Shown here one piece after another: positions 1-9,772 of a DNA stretch of 63,477 nucleotides. The stretch's first letter is position 1, and every line of letters starts with the position of its first letter. The DNA lies in NCBI GenBank assembly GCA_018432315.1, contig JAHDLB010000044.1, forward strand, positions 1 through 63,477. Direction: 5' to 3'. Source of the DNA: Anaerolineae bacterium (GTDB lineage: Bacteria; Chloroflexota; Anaerolineae; Aggregatilineales; Aggregatilineaceae). The translations under genes were made by a program, and so were the position numbers. The notes beneath the pieces are model-generated. The model was not told the DNA's origin. It searched no databases and was given only the letters and a program-made list of their open reading frames with translations.

Positions 1-77
1 CCTGTCCTGACCAACTTCTCCAATTCTTCCCGTTCACTATCGCTTAACCGGATCGGGTAGTGCTGTTTCCTGGCCAT
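1..77 (-). CDS. IS630-type transposase, N-terminal 25 residues (partial)
   Basis: A minus-strand ORF starts at ATG 77-75 and runs off the window edge. The visible start, MARKQHYPIRLSDSEREELE, has the basic start and the 'L(S/T)xxEReeLe' helix common to first ORFs of IS630-family transposases. GGAGGAT lies upstream of the ATG. The catalytic part is outside the window, so family assignment rests on these few residues and on the TA-type insertion. Confidence 0.5.
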   Translation of the reverse strand, partial: MARKQHYPIRLSDSEREELEKLVRT

Positions 78-139
78 GGTATCCTCCGTTTTTCATAAGG
101 ATACCTCATTTCCTCGCCTTCCTGTGTGGTCGACCACTA
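1..139 (-). mobile_element. IS630-type element, one end only
   Basis: The window opens inside an insertion sequence that has interrupted hsdS. Reading leftwards, HsdS coding sequence stops at a CTAG around 136-140. It is followed by a short palindrome (GTGGTCGACCAC, about 126-137), a short leader with GGAG, and the start of a transposase gene. IS630/Tc1-type elements insert at TA, which fits the junction. Only about 139 bp are visible, so the other end and the target duplication cannot be checked. The exact edge is uncertain by a few bases. Confidence 0.6.
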
Positions 140-827
140 GTGGCACCACCGCCCACCCCTGCGGAATCGGCCCCAGCGCGGACTCGACCAGCGGCACGTC
201 CTCATGCCCCAGAAAGCGGAAGTGCACGAACCACTCGCGGTAGAGCGCCTGCGCCATCTCCTCCAGAATGCGGATGCGCTGCGTGTTGTTCTCGATGAGG
301 TCGTCGTAGGCGGAGAGGATGGCGGCGATGCGGCGCTGAGTTGCGAACGGGGGAAACGGTATTTCTAACTCTTTTAGCAGGGCAATTGCCATTCGTACCT
401 GATTGGCGCTACCGCGCGCGCAACTCATTATGTAGTCTCGGAAGATATGTGATTTTCCAATATATCCCAGAAACTGCTTATCTAGGTCTTCATGGGCAGG
501 GGCGATTCTGACAGCGTTCTGGTTTAGCAGCGCTCCCTCCGCATATGCGGGCACGATTGCGGCCCTTCCAACTACTGAACCTGGTTGCGTAGGATGAGAC
601 CCTACCGTTGTGATTACCAAATCTCCTCTGCAAAGCATGTGTTTCTCGTATTTGTCACGGCTTTCAGCCGAAAGGTATTTGCAGTCTGTAAGGTCAACGG
701 TACCATTTTGAATGTCGGTTACTCGGACTACAGGTACTCCGGTGTCGGTGTACTCATCTTGTTTCCATGCCCCGCCATTGGTGAAATTTGCCACCTCTCC
801 CAATTTGACAGTATGCCAACTCGACAT
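93..827 (-). pseudogene. hsdS: Type I restriction specificity subunit, truncated by IS
   Basis: HsdS carries the target recognition domains of a type I restriction-modification enzyme. The 244-residue product has one TRD (from [19 protein letters not shown] to about residue 165, with the PPFATQRRIAAIL conserved segment) and one helical spacer (YDDLIENNTQRIRILEEMAQ ALYREWF). It then ends at LGPIPQGWAVVPL, which is where the second TRD normally begins. The last 15 or so residues are encoded by the inserted IS. Normal HsdS is about 400 residues with two TRDs. Its ATG overlaps the hsdM stop as TGATG, so the genes were translationally coupled. It may still act as a half-subunit, since dimers of single-TRD HsdS are known, but sequence specificity has certainly changed. 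Confidence 0.9.
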
Positions 828-2380
828 CAGTAGCCCCCCAACAACTGGCGCGTATTCTCACTAATCCGCGCTTCCAACTCGTGCGCTTCCAGGTTGAGCA
901 GTTCCAGGCGCTCGTGCAGCTCTTCCAGCCGCTCGGCAAAGTCGAAATCCTCCGCCGCGCGGTCGGTCACGCCCACGTAACGCCCCGGGTTCAGGCTCCA
1001 GCCCTGCGCCGCGATGTCCTCCCGCGTCGCCACTTTGCACAGCCCGGCCACGTCCCGGTAGGCGCCGTCAGGGAAGGCGTCGGCCAGCATGTCGGCGCTG
1101 CCCTGGCGGGTTTCCGGCTCCAGTCCGCGATAGAGCCGGGCGATGTTGGCGAGAAACTCCAACTGGGCCGGCGCAAACTGGCGGTGGGCGCGGTCAATCT
1201 GGGTGAAGATGCCCCGCGCGTCGATGAAGAGCACGCTGTCCTCGCGCTCGGTGCTGCGCTTGCCCCGGTCCAGGAACCACAGCGTGCAGGGCAGCGTCAC
1301 GGTGTAGAAGAAGTTCGACCCAACGGCGACCATCACATCCACCGCGCCCGCTTCAATCAACTGGCGGCGAATCTCCAGCTCGGAGTGGCGCGCGTCGCTG
1401 GCTGAGTTCGCCATGACGAATCCGGCGCGGCCCCGGTCGTTCAGCGCGCTGTAGAAGAGTTGAATCCACAGGTAGTTGGCGTTGTCCGTGGCGGGCATCC
1501 CGAACGGGAAGCGCCGCCGGTCGTCCTTGATGCGGCTCTTGTCCACGCCGTTCACGTTGAAGGGGGGATTCGCCATCACGTAGTCGAAGTGGCCGACGCT
1601 GTGGTGGACGTCGTCGTAGTAGCTGTTGGCCTGCACGATGCCGCTGGCAGGGAGTCCGTGCACGGCCAGGTTCATCATCGCCAGCCGCACGGTTTCCAGC
1701 ACGCGTTCCTGCCCGTAGATGCTGAGGTTGAGCGGGTTCTGCTGGTGCGCCTTGACGAAGTCCGCGCTCCACACGAACATGCCGCCGGAGCCGCAGGCCG
1801 GGTCGTAGATGCGGCCCTGGTACGGCTCGATGTTTTCTACGATGAGCTTGACGATGCTCTCCGGCGTGAAGAATTCGCCGCCCTTCTGGCCCTCGCTCAT
1901 GGCGAAGTTGCCCAGGAAGTACTCGTAAATCCGCCCGAACATGTCGCCATTGTGCTCGTCCAGCGGGAAGTTGAAGTTCTTCAGCAGGGTGGCAAGCGTG
2001 CGGTTGTCGAACCGGCTGTAGGACTGGGGCAGCACGCCGCGCAGTTCGGGATTCTCACGCTCGATGGCTTCCATCGCGGCGTTGACGCCTTTGCCGATGT
2101 CCTCGTTCTCTGGCAGGCTCAGTAGCCACCCATAGCGCGCCTCATCTGGCAGGTAGACGACGCCCTCCGCGTGGTAATCGGTTGGGCCGATGGTGCGGCG
2201 GCGAGTCGTTTGGCCTTCCAGCCGCTGCTGTGCCCTGCCGAACTTGTAGTCGGCGTAGCGCAGGAAAATCAGGCCCAGCACCGGGACGGCGTACTCCGAC
2301 GATTTCAGCTCCGAGTTGGCGCGGAGCTGGTCGGCGGCCTCCCACAGGCGCTTTTCGAACTCGGTATTGTTGGCGACCAT
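827..2380 (-). CDS. hsdM: Type I restriction-modification DNA methyltransferase subunit
   Basis: N6-adenine methyltransferase subunit of a type I system. The N-terminal helical HsdM_N domain ([20 protein letters not shown], residues about 7-26 of the chosen start) is followed by the SAM-binding motif [10 protein letters not shown] (about residue 193) and catalytic NPPF (about residue 270), as in the gamma class. I start at ATG 2380 (MVANNTEF), preceded by GAGGA. Upstream extension residues do not look like the family. Length (517 aa) is normal. It is coupled to hsdS downstream. No hsdR is visible: the divergent gene at 2582 encodes a PLD-helicase instead, and a standard hsdR might lie beyond the IS. 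Confidence 0.95.
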   Translation of the reverse strand: MVANNTEFEKRLWEAADQLRANSELKSSEYAVPVLGLIFLRYADYKFGRAQQRLEGQTTRRRTIGPTDYHAEGVVYLPDEARYGWLLSLPENEDIGKGVNAAMEAIERENPELRGVLPQSYSRFDNRTLATLLKNFNFPLDEHNGDMFGRIYEYFLGNFAMSEGQKGGEFFTPESIVKLIVENIEPYQGRIYDPACGSGGMFVWSADFVKAHQQNPLNLSIYGQERVLETVRLAMMNLAVHGLPASGIVQANSYYDDVHHSVGHFDYVMANPPFNVNGVDKSRIKDDRRRFPFGMPATDNANYLWIQLFYSALNDRGRAGFVMANSASDARHSELEIRRQLIEAGAVDVMVAVGSNFFYTVTLPCTLWFLDRGKRSTEREDSVLFIDARGIFTQIDRAHRQFAPAQLEFLANIARLYRGLEPETRQGSADMLADAFPDGAYRDVAGLCKVATREDIAAQGWSLNPGRYVGVTDRAAEDFDFAERLEELHERLELLNLEAHELEARISENTRQLLGGY

Positions 2381-2581
2381 AACGTGGCATTCCTCATGAG
2401 CGCGTAGTCTACACCCAAACAACAAGCTTATCATAGCATGAGTCGCAAGAGCCAGAGAAATCAGTGATGTCAGGTGTAAGTCAGCGAATGGTCGTACTTG
2501 TTTTGGCAGGGTGCAGTATGATTAAGCAAGTCATAGTAGTTTTGAGTTCTATGCAGAAGTCACAAAGGATAGGTAACAAGG

Positions 2582-5368
2582 ATGCTTGAAAAGGACCACT
2601 GGCGCAAACGCACGATTGATTTCCTCATTCCTCGACTTAAGGAAACCTCAACGCTGGTGCGCATTTCAACCGGTTTTTTTAGCGTTCAAGGATACAACCT
2701 CATCCGGGCACACCTCGCCAACAAAGTCGTGCATATCATGGTGGGCTACGACGAGACGTCAAAAGACCGCCTGCGGGAAAAACTGGTGGCAGATATTATG
2801 GCCCACCTTCGCCAGTGGGGCATCGAGAACCGCCGTGAGGCAGTAATGGACCTGGTGCACAAACTGCAGCGTGGGGAGTTTCGGATTGTCGAGCGTGGTG
2901 AAACTGAGTACATCAATGCCCGCATCAGGAAACAGGACCATGGCAAGGTCTACATCCTCGATGAATCGTGTGTGGTCATCGGCTCCAGCAACCTCACCGT
3001 GAGCGGTTTGGTGGGCAATGTCGAAGCGGTAACGGCGGTCGATGCGCCCGACCGGGTAGCTGATTGGGTGAATTGGTTTACCGAGTACTGGAATCACCCT
3101 GACACGTACGACCTTACAGACGAGTTGCTGACGGCTCTGTTGCAGTGGCTCGATTTGCATCCACCTTTCGACGTATATCTACGGGCTATCCAGGCGCTTG
3201 TGCCGGAGGATAACGTCGAGGCTCCGCGTGATACCTACAAAAAGCCAGTGAAATACCAGGTGGTAGTAGTCGAGCGTATGCTGCGCCAGTTGGCTAACCA
3301 TCGTGGGGCAATGGTCGTTGCCTCTACGGGCCTTGGAAAGACGATTATGGCTGCCCATGCTGCTTATCGTCTCCAGCAGGCTGGGCAGATTCGCAATGTC
3401 ATTGTGTTCGCGCCAAAGCCTACCTACCCGGACTGGGAGGAATCACTTGACAGTGCTGGTCTCAATTTCAAGGTTTTCACACGTGACCTGCTTGACCAAC
3501 CGGCTGGGAAACACACTAAGAAGGTCAACCAAATACTAGAGATACTCGACCGTGTGGACAGCCAGTACCTTATCATCGTGGACGAGAGCCACCATTTCCG
3601 GAATTACGAGCGTCCACGGGACGGAGAGGCCCGATACGCATTCCGCCGACTAATCGAAATTGCGGCGGAACGCAATCCGTACGTTGTTTTGCTCACGGCA
3701 ACCCCTTTCGCTAAGGGTGTAGAGGACGTCAATAATCAGCTACTGCTGCTTCCCCATACAGGGCCGCGCCGAAAAATAGACAAGAATGGTCAAATGACTC
3801 TGGATGGCTTTGAGGACTTGGTGATGGCTTCCCCTAATGCGTGGCAGGTAAGCAATCCCGATGAGTTCTTTGACGAGTTCATGAATATGCCCGTCTGCAC
3901 CGTAATCAGCACATCACAGGTTGCCCGGGACTTTGCCGTCCACACAGAGGAAGGTGAATACGTTGATTTTCACGGTGAGCGGCGCTGGCTTCCGCGTATC
4001 GAAGTGCGCAAAATCAGCGTGCGCGTACCTTTGGAAAAGGAGATGAGTTACGCTCTTGACAGGGGATATTTCAAGCATGAGCTTAATACATTTCCGTCAC
4101 GCGGTATCTGGTACCGGTCCGAATCCTCGATTGAAAACCAGGCGCGCATCTCGTGGACCAGCTCGCCATTAGCCCTCAGAGAAATGGTAGAGAAAACGCT
4201 CAACCGTGATTTGAACGTCACATTCGTTCGAAACGATGAGGACACCAAGCGCGTGCTCGGACCGATTTTGAAATCGCTTTGGGGTTTGACCTATCAGGAC
4301 GATACGAAATTCATGACCTTGTGTCGATACCTGCACGCATTCAAAGCAGAAGGTCAAAAGGTCCTTATTTTCACGGAGCGACGGGCGACAGCAGTTTACC
4401 TGGAACGAGGACTGGCTCAGGAAATGCCGGGGCTCAGAGTGGCCAACGTGATTAAGGAGATTGAGCCAGGGAATTATGAACTGAAAGATTATGATACCGA
4501 GGTGATTGACCTCATACGTGGTTTCGCTCCAGAGGCAAATGAGGGGAGAGCGTCTCGTAATCCGGTACCAGAATACGATGTGTTCATCTCAACTGATGCC
4601 TATAGCGCGGGCGTGAATCTACAGGACGCTTGCGTGGTTATCAGTTATGACATTGCCTGGACTGCGGATGTTATCATCCAGCGAGCCGGTCGCATCTTGC
4701 GCTTGTGGAAACGCACCCGGCAGGTTTACTTGTATGTGTTTGTCAATCGATTTGAGATTGACATGGAGCGGCATAAGGAGTCACTGGCTATTGAAGAACG
4801 ATTGAACCGGCTTGTGGGCCGTTCAAGACAGGCTGAGAAATTCTCGAAAATCACAATGCTGCCAGACACGGATAGCGCTCGATATGATTCATTGGCTGAT
4901 TTGCCGGGTGTAACCGTCGAGGAATTGGGAACGGCGGATTACTCAGAAATAGAGGAGTTTTCCGGCGTGTCTCGGTTTCTCACGCATATCACGGTACTTC
5001 AACACAATCTGGAACGCGCGAAAAGTCTGCCCGATGACATCAGCAGCGCCTTGGACTATCCCGAGCAGAGGCATCGCGTGTACTTGTTGCTGAGATATCG
5101 TGACAAGTACCACTGGATGCTGTACGACGTGAGAAGGAACCGGCTGGAGAAGTTTGAAGAAGGTGAATTACTAGACCTGATTCAATGTGGCCCGGAAACA
5201 CCGATTGCCAACGTTTCGCCTGATGACATCGAAACGTACGCTCAGAAATGCAAAGCTTTGTGGTGTCGCCAGGAAGGGATAGAACATCCGGAGCAGGTTG
5301 AGCGTGTAAGCGCCCTCTATCTCAAACCAGAAATTGAGGACAGCGATTTTGACGCAGTTTTGCGCTGA
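2582..5368 (+). CDS. PLD-type nuclease fused to SNF2/DEAD-like helicase
   Basis: 928 residues. The N-terminal part is a phospholipase D-like nuclease domain with one HKD-type motif (HGKVYILDESCVVIGSSN, about residues 120-137). The helicase core follows: motif I STGLGKT (about 247), motif II DESHH (about 332), motif III LLTATPF, then the C-terminal lobe with motif V YSAGVNLQ and motif VI QRAGRILRLW (about 699). Such PLD-helicase fusions are typical defence or DNA-processing proteins and act on duplex DNA using ATP. The start ATG follows AAGGATAGGTAACAAGG. It is divergent from hsdMS with a 200-bp gap holding both promoters. It could be the nuclease arm of the hsd locus or an independent defence gene; the sequence does not decide. 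Confidence 0.8.
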   Translation: MLEKDHWRKRTIDFLIPRLKETSTLVRISTGFFSVQGYNLIRAHLANKVVHIMVGYDETSKDRLREKLVADIMAHLRQWGIENRREAVMDLVHKLQRGEFRIVERGETEYINARIRKQDHGKVYILDESCVVIGSSNLTVSGLVGNVEAVTAVDAPDRVADWVNWFTEYWNHPDTYDLTDELLTALLQWLDLHPPFDVYLRAIQALVPEDNVEAPRDTYKKPVKYQVVVVERMLRQLANHRGAMVVASTGLGKTIMAAHAAYRLQQAGQIRNVIVFAPKPTYPDWEESLDSAGLNFKVFTRDLLDQPAGKHTKKVNQILEILDRVDSQYLIIVDESHHFRNYERPRDGEARYAFRRLIEIAAERNPYVVLLTATPFAKGVEDVNNQLLLLPHTGPRRKIDKNGQMTLDGFEDLVMASPNAWQVSNPDEFFDEFMNMPVCTVISTSQVARDFAVHTEEGEYVDFHGERRWLPRIEVRKISVRVPLEKEMSYALDRGYFKHELNTFPSRGIWYRSESSIENQARISWTSSPLALREMVEKTLNRDLNVTFVRNDEDTKRVLGPILKSLWGLTYQDDTKFMTLCRYLHAFKAEGQKVLIFTERRATAVYLERGLAQEMPGLRVANVIKEIEPGNYELKDYDTEVIDLIRGFAPEANEGRASRNPVPEYDVFISTDAYSAGVNLQDACVVISYDIAWTADVIIQRAGRILRLWKRTRQVYLYVFVNRFEIDMERHKESLAIEERLNRLVGRSRQAEKFSKITMLPDTDSARYDSLADLPGVTVEELGTADYSEIEEFSGVSRFLTHITVLQHNLERAKSLPDDISSALDYPEQRHRVYLLLRYRDKYHWMLYDVRRNRLEKFEEGELLDLIQCGPETPIANVSPDDIETYAQKCKALWCRQEGIEHPEQVERVSALYLKPEIEDSDFDAVLR

Positions 5369-5537
5369 ATCGAGCTGAGGTAATGAGCACTCGGTCTGGC
5401 AAGCTCTCGAGAATTTCCCACTGACATTCTCGACTACTTGTTGAAGCGAGTGGACAGCAGGCGGCAACTACTGCTCGGTCATCACGTTACGCGTAACGGG
5501 GGTGTTCGGTGCTGCGGCGGCGTGAGAATACCGATTG

Positions 5538-6365
5538 CTACCGCCCCTCGTCGCGCACCAGGTCCGGGTCCACTATCCACCCCTCCACAGGGTCACAATC
5601 CTTCGGTATCCCGTAGTCGGGCTGAGAGTACGCCCACGCCGCTTGCACCGCGCACAGCACCGCGTCCAGCGCATCACCGCTGGGGTCGGCGATGAAGTCG
5701 GCAGCCATCGCATCAGCCAACCCGAGGTCAAAGCCATAACGCGCCCGGCATTCCGCCCGTAGCCCGGTCACGATGGCCTGGCGTGCGTCGCGGTGAGCTA
5801 CGGTCTGTTTCTTTTTCGTATCACTCTTGTAGCCGTGCTGCGCCCACTTACGCGCCACCAGTGCGGGATACGCCTCGACCACCATCCGGCTGTCGCCGTT
5901 CATATGGCATGGTACAACTTGCGCGCCAGAGGTCAGAAGGCGCGGGGCGCCCTCGAAGAACATCTTCCCGACCGGCACGCCGTAGAGCATCATGGGACTG
6001 CACGACCTGGCGAGTTCATCGGTCCACCGGAGATGCTGCTTATCGCCGGGCGGTCGCGCATCCTTGTAGACCTTGAACATGTCTACAAACGCCTGCTTGC
6101 TCATGCCCGCCACGACGCCAACGTAGTCCTGCCACGTCTCGCCCCAACCCAGCGCCCGGACCAGCCGCGCTGGTTGGCCAAACGGGAAGTCAAGCCCGGC
6201 GACCCAGGGGCCGGGGCGGGCCAGGAAAGCCTCGAATCGGGCGAAATCAGTCAGCTCCGTGAAGTCGTGGACGTGGAGCGTGCCGTCCTCCAGGGCGCAC
6301 ACGGCGCAGGTGATAGGCTTGTGGTGGGTTGGTGCGCTGGTGAAGTCGAGGCCGAAGATGTGCAT
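5538..6365 (-). CDS. DUF429 family protein (predicted RNase H-fold nuclease)
   Basis: 275 residues. The start MHIFGLDFTSAP and internal GLDFPFGQP, together with the late GDALDAVLCAVQAAWA, match DUF429. In that family conserved Asp residues sit on an RNase H-like fold. The substrate is unknown for the family. ATG 6365 is preceded by GAGGAA. The gene stands alone on the minus strand between the PLD-helicase and the TIR-FGE gene; a copy of the 14-bp palindrome lies just past its 3' end. DUF429 genes occur on plasmids and in genomic islands, which fits here. Confidence 0.7.
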   Translation of the reverse strand: MHIFGLDFTSAPTHHKPITCAVCALEDGTLHVHDFTELTDFARFEAFLARPGPWVAGLDFPFGQPARLVRALGWGETWQDYVGVVAGMSKQAFVDMFKVYKDARPPGDKQHLRWTDELARSCSPMMLYGVPVGKMFFEGAPRLLTSGAQVVPCHMNGDSRMVVEAYPALVARKWAQHGYKSDTKKKQTVAHRDARQAIVTGLRAECRARYGFDLGLADAMAADFIADPSGDALDAVLCAVQAAWAYSQPDYGIPKDCDPVEGWIVDPDLVRDEGR

Positions 6366-6498
6366 GTGAGTTCCTCGTGGCGAGAATCGCTAGCCGCGAC
6401 CCGCCTGCGGCGAGAGACAGGGCCTGGGGGATTCGCCCAGACCCCCTTAGAGAAAAGAGCTTCAGAGTGCCAGAGGTTAGGGGGACCAGAGGCCAGAG

Positions 6499-7782
6499 TT
6501 ACTTCATAGGGGCAGAGCATACCACCCGAAAACCCCTGTCGCAGTGCCAGTTGTCTGGGTTGCCCCAGTTCCGGATGACACAGATGGCTTCGTCAGGGAA
6601 GGCGTTCCATGAACCTCCGCGCAGCACCCGCGAGGCTTCACCATCTAGTCCGATATCGCCTTCTGGCGTGTTCACGCACCATTCCCATACATTCCCGCCC
6701 ATGTCCAGCACACCATACGGCGACGCACCTTGTGGGTAGATGCCGACCGCGCTGGTCCGCTGGAGGTAATGTAGACCGGCGCGGCTTTTAACTTCATCGA
6801 CATTGGCATACCCGCTGATGTACTCGTCACCCCAGGGATATTCCCGCCCATCTGTCCCCTGCGCAGCTTTTTCCCATTGCGCCTCGGTTGGTAGGCTGAC
6901 GTGATACCCCAGTCTCGCGCTCAACCATTGGCAGAATGCCACGGCTTCATACCAGCTCACCATCTCTCGCGGGTGATTGTTGTATTTGAAATACTGCTCT
7001 GCCATTGGCTGTTTCTGGTTTTCTGGCGTCAGTTCCGCCCACCACTCATTGCGCTCGTACCCATCCGGCGCATCCAGAAATGCTTGGAATTGGATATAGG
7101 TTATTGGGTAACGAGCAATGTAGAACGTAGGTAGTGTCAACCGCTCATCGCCCGAATAAGTGAAATCACCGGCAGGAATTTCCACCCAGTCAATATCCGG
7201 CAGACCGTCCGGACGCAGCCCGACGCCGCGTCGCGGGTCGCCCAACTTGGCCAGTTTCTGCCCAGCTTCGGCGCGCTCGACGGGCGCTATCTGGGGATTG
7301 AGCATCATGTCGAGCAATCGCTGTACTTCTGGGGAGATAGATGGTTCGGGGCGCTTGGTCGGCTTCCTCTTGGATTGGGGAGTCACTCTGATGCCTTGCT
7401 CCGCTCTGAAAGGCGCAAAGGTTCCTAACCTTTTTAGGAAAGCGGAGTCAGGCAGGCTACCATCCCGGATATCTGCATACTGGGTAAGGACGAATACCGG
7501 CCAGTTGTCTCCATCCAATAGAAGGGGGAAGAATTTCTTCTCCCGTTCATCCGCCCAGGCTACTTCCCGTTGCACCCAACGGGACTCTCGTGCTTCCGGC
7601 GTCATGATTACCACGAACGCAGCACACTCGACCACAGCATGGAACATGGTTTCCAGCCAATTTTCGCCGTAGTCGATACGGTCATCTATCCAGATGTCGA
7701 ATCCATGGTCCAATAGACAATCGGCCAAGCGCCGAGCGTAATCCTTGTTCTTCTTGCTGTAGCTGATGAATACATGGGACAT
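6499..7782 (-). CDS. TIR domain-FGE/C-type-lectin-fold fusion protein
   Basis: 427 residues. Residues 1-135 are a bacterial TIR domain (MSHVFISYSKKNKDYARRL; FVVIMTPEARESRW; a Glu in WVQREVAWADE at the usual NADase position). After a helical linker comes an FGE-sulfatase domain (about 195-425; FYIARYPITYIQF, LPTEAQWEKAA, GNVWEWCVN, RGGSWN, GFRVVC). The FGE fold here probably serves as a ligand-recognition module, since the copper-binding cysteines of true formylglycine enzymes are not evident. TIR domains of this type often cleave NAD in defence. Start is ATG 7782 behind GGGGAG; a GTG immediately before is possible. A homologue lies at 28195. Confidence 0.85.
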   Translation of the reverse strand: MSHVFISYSKKNKDYARRLADCLLDHGFDIWIDDRIDYGENWLETMFHAVVECAAFVVIMTPEARESRWVQREVAWADEREKKFFPLLLDGDNWPVFVLTQYADIRDGSLPDSAFLKRLGTFAPFRAEQGIRVTPQSKRKPTKRPEPSISPEVQRLLDMMLNPQIAPVERAEAGQKLAKLGDPRRGVGLRPDGLPDIDWVEIPAGDFTYSGDERLTLPTFYIARYPITYIQFQAFLDAPDGYERNEWWAELTPENQKQPMAEQYFKYNNHPREMVSWYEAVAFCQWLSARLGYHVSLPTEAQWEKAAQGTDGREYPWGDEYISGYANVDEVKSRAGLHYLQRTSAVGIYPQGASPYGVLDMGGNVWEWCVNTPEGDIGLDGEASRVLRGGSWNAFPDEAICVIRNWGNPDNWHCDRGFRVVCSAPMK

Positions 7783-8114
7783 CACACACTCCCCGCGCAG
7801 GCCAAATCTGGACCTTCAACATCAGTATAGTTTAACACCCCCCGAGAACCAATCTGTGCACGGGCGGACCTTTCCATGCGCTCGTCTGGCCTGGACATCG
7901 TATCGATTCACCTTGACGAACAATCCTGCTGAATGCGCCTCAACCACTGAACTCGCCCTATACAAACACTCCAGGACAGGGTATAATACTATCCACCTTA
8001 TGACTCACCACCCCATTACCATCTGACTCACCCCAATCGCACCATTCCCAACCCAACACAACCCTCCCACCGGCGGCACGCACCGCCCCCGTTTGATTCC
8101 CCTCGGAGTTCCCC
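7783..8114. other. Gene-free stretch with a possible promoter
   Basis: 332 bases between the TIR-FGE gene and the HNH gene. The plus strand has a good -10 (TATAAT at 7983-7988) but no convincing -35 at the right distance; TTGACG at 7913 is too far. It may start transcription of the 8.1-12.2 kb gene set. The 150 bases before the HNH ATG are rich in CCC runs. There is no RecA N-terminal coding sequence here, although the RecA-like gene downstream lacks that part. Confidence 0.35.
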
Positions 8115-8717
8115 ATGTCCCAATCCATTCCCCTCACTCGCGGCTACACCGCGCTCGTCGACGATGCCGACTACGACCGCGTGCGCGCGGTCAAATGGCT
8201 GTACGTCGGCAGCGGCTACGCGGGCCGCTTCGTTAGGCGTAACGACACTAGGAAGCTGTTGTATCTCCACCGCTTCCTACTGAATGCCCAGCCCGGCCAG
8301 CGCGTGGACCACATCAACGGCGACCGGCTGAACAACCGCCGGGAGAACTTGCGCCTGGTCACCCCCTCCCAGAACCTGCAGAACCGCAAAGGCTCCCCGC
8401 ACACCACCAGCGGCAGGAAGGGCGTGTGCTGGCACCGGGAGCGGGCCAAGTGGCACGTCCGGATTTCGGTGAACGGCACCCGGATTCACCTGGGCTACCA
8501 CGCGGACCTGGAGACGGCGACCTTGCTCTACGATGCCGCCGCGCGGCACTTCTTCAACGGCTATGCCCGCCCCAATTACCCGAACCGTCCCACCCCGCCG
8601 GAAGTCGGCCTGCTGCTGGCGCAGATACTCTGGAAGCGCGCGGGCCGGGCATCCGGGTGCGCTGGCCACTGCGCGGCGTGCAGCGCGCACGACCACACCC
8701 ACCAGGACGGCGCGTAG
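8115..8717 (+). CDS. HNH homing-type endonuclease with AP2 DNA-binding domain
   Basis: 200 residues. The HNH_3 core reads LHRFLL...VDHINGDRLNNRRENLR (about residues 55-90). An AP2-like three-strand domain follows (GRKGVCWHRERAKWHV to about 155). This pair is typical of free-standing phage homing endonucleases. The last 40 residues are low-complexity and probably drifted. It ends one base before the start of a RecA-like ATPase that begins abruptly near its P-loop, a favourite homing target. It may therefore be an invader of that gene. No intron or intein splice signals are recognisable. Confidence 0.85.
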   Translation: MSQSIPLTRGYTALVDDADYDRVRAVKWLYVGSGYAGRFVRRNDTRKLLYLHRFLLNAQPGQRVDHINGDRLNNRRENLRLVTPSQNLQNRKGSPHTTSGRKGVCWHRERAKWHVRISVNGTRIHLGYHADLETATLLYDAAARHFFNGYARPNYPNRPTPPEVGLLLAQILWKRAGRASGCAGHCAACSAHDHTHQDGA

Positions 8718-8718
8718 G

Positions 8719-9738
8719 ATGGGCGTGGGAGCCGCTAGCTATAGCGCGTCCTACGGCAAGACCACCATCGCCCAGGTCCTGGCCGGTGCCACCATCCGGG
8801 GCCGGGTGGACCCGGCGACCGGCGAGGTCGTCCCCGGCGAAGTGATGTTCGTCGATGTGGAGGGCACCTACGACGCCCACTGGGGCGACCGGCTTGGCCT
8901 GGACTCGTCGCACCTGACCCTGTTCCAGCCCGACACGGCGGAAGAGGCCCTCGACATCGTGAGCGCCGCCGTGAAGGAGACCTACAAGGACGCCCAGGGC
9001 CGCGAGCGGGGGGTCTACGACCTGATTGTCTTCGACAGCCTGGGCGCGCTGTCCTTCGAGGCTGAGCAGGCCGGGCGCGCGGGTGACAACCACGTAGGGC
9101 TGGCCGCCCGCAAGCTGAGCACCTGGATTCGCGCCATCACCCCCGCGTTACGCGTAACGGGCACCAGCCTCGTCGGGACGAATCACGTCTCGATGCGGAT
9201 AGGCGGTCTAGGCAACCCAGAGACGATGCCGGGCGGCCTGAAAATCCAGTACGCAGCGAGCATCATCGTGGCGTTCAACGTCCCGCACCGCATCCCGAAG
9301 AACATCAACAAGCCGGTCGAGGCGATGGTGTTCCGGCTCCGCGCCAGTAAAAACAAAACATGCACGCCGCAGCTTCGCGCTGACGTGATGGTCCGCATGG
9401 ATGACTACTTCGGGCCGGACATCGTGCCGGAAATCGCCACACTGGCCCGCGCGTATGCCATCGTGACTAACAAGGACGGCCAGCCGCACAAGGGCGGGCA
9501 CATCTACTACCAGGGCGAGCCGCTGGAGTACGCCAAGAGCGGCAAGATGGCCCGCGTCGGCTCCGAGGACGCCCTGATGGACGCGCTGTACCAGGACCCG
9601 CAACTGCGGTCGCTCCTGGAGAAGGAATGCCGCCTGGCAATCGAGGCGGAGTTCGCGCGGGGTGCTGCCCGGCGTGACATCGACCTGGAACCCCAGGAAG
9701 ACGACCTGGAGATGGACCCCGCGCCGTCTCACCTCTAA
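8719..9738 (+). CDS. RecA/phage recombinase-like ATPase, N-terminus missing
   Basis: 339 residues from ATG 8719. It has a RecA core: P-loop region SYSASYGKTT (residues about 7-16), a VMFVDVEGTYD segment equal to the AxFIDAEhAlD stretch of RecA, Walker B LIVFDSLGAL, and a later GGLKIQYAAS equal to GGxALKFYAS. The usual 50-60 residues before the P-loop are absent, and the first P-loop Gly is Tyr here. The reading frame extends upstream only as a shadow of the HNH gene. An acidic C-terminus ends the protein. It is likely a phage-type strand-exchange protein, possibly inactivated or split by the neighbouring HNH gene. Confidence 0.75.
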   Translation: MGVGAASYSASYGKTTIAQVLAGATIRGRVDPATGEVVPGEVMFVDVEGTYDAHWGDRLGLDSSHLTLFQPDTAEEALDIVSAAVKETYKDAQGRERGVYDLIVFDSLGALSFEAEQAGRAGDNHVGLAARKLSTWIRAITPALRVTGTSLVGTNHVSMRIGGLGNPETMPGGLKIQYAASIIVAFNVPHRIPKNINKPVEAMVFRLRASKNKTCTPQLRADVMVRMDDYFGPDIVPEIATLARAYAIVTNKDGQPHKGGHIYYQGEPLEYAKSGKMARVGSEDALMDALYQDPQLRSLLEKECRLAIEAEFARGAARRDIDLEPQEDDLEMDPAPSHL

Positions 9739-9772
9739 CCTAATCCCTATCACGAACAAGGAGAAAAACACC

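Noticed and set aside
2582-5368. DISARM or BREX component
   Set aside because: The companion genes (DrmA with DUF1998, DrmB, PglZ, BrxL) are absent; only the PLD and helicase domains match in a general way.
8533-8718. Upstream 62 codons of the RecA-like frame
   Set aside because: This is a shifted reading of the HNH gene, rich in Arg/Pro/Thr, with no RecA similarity.
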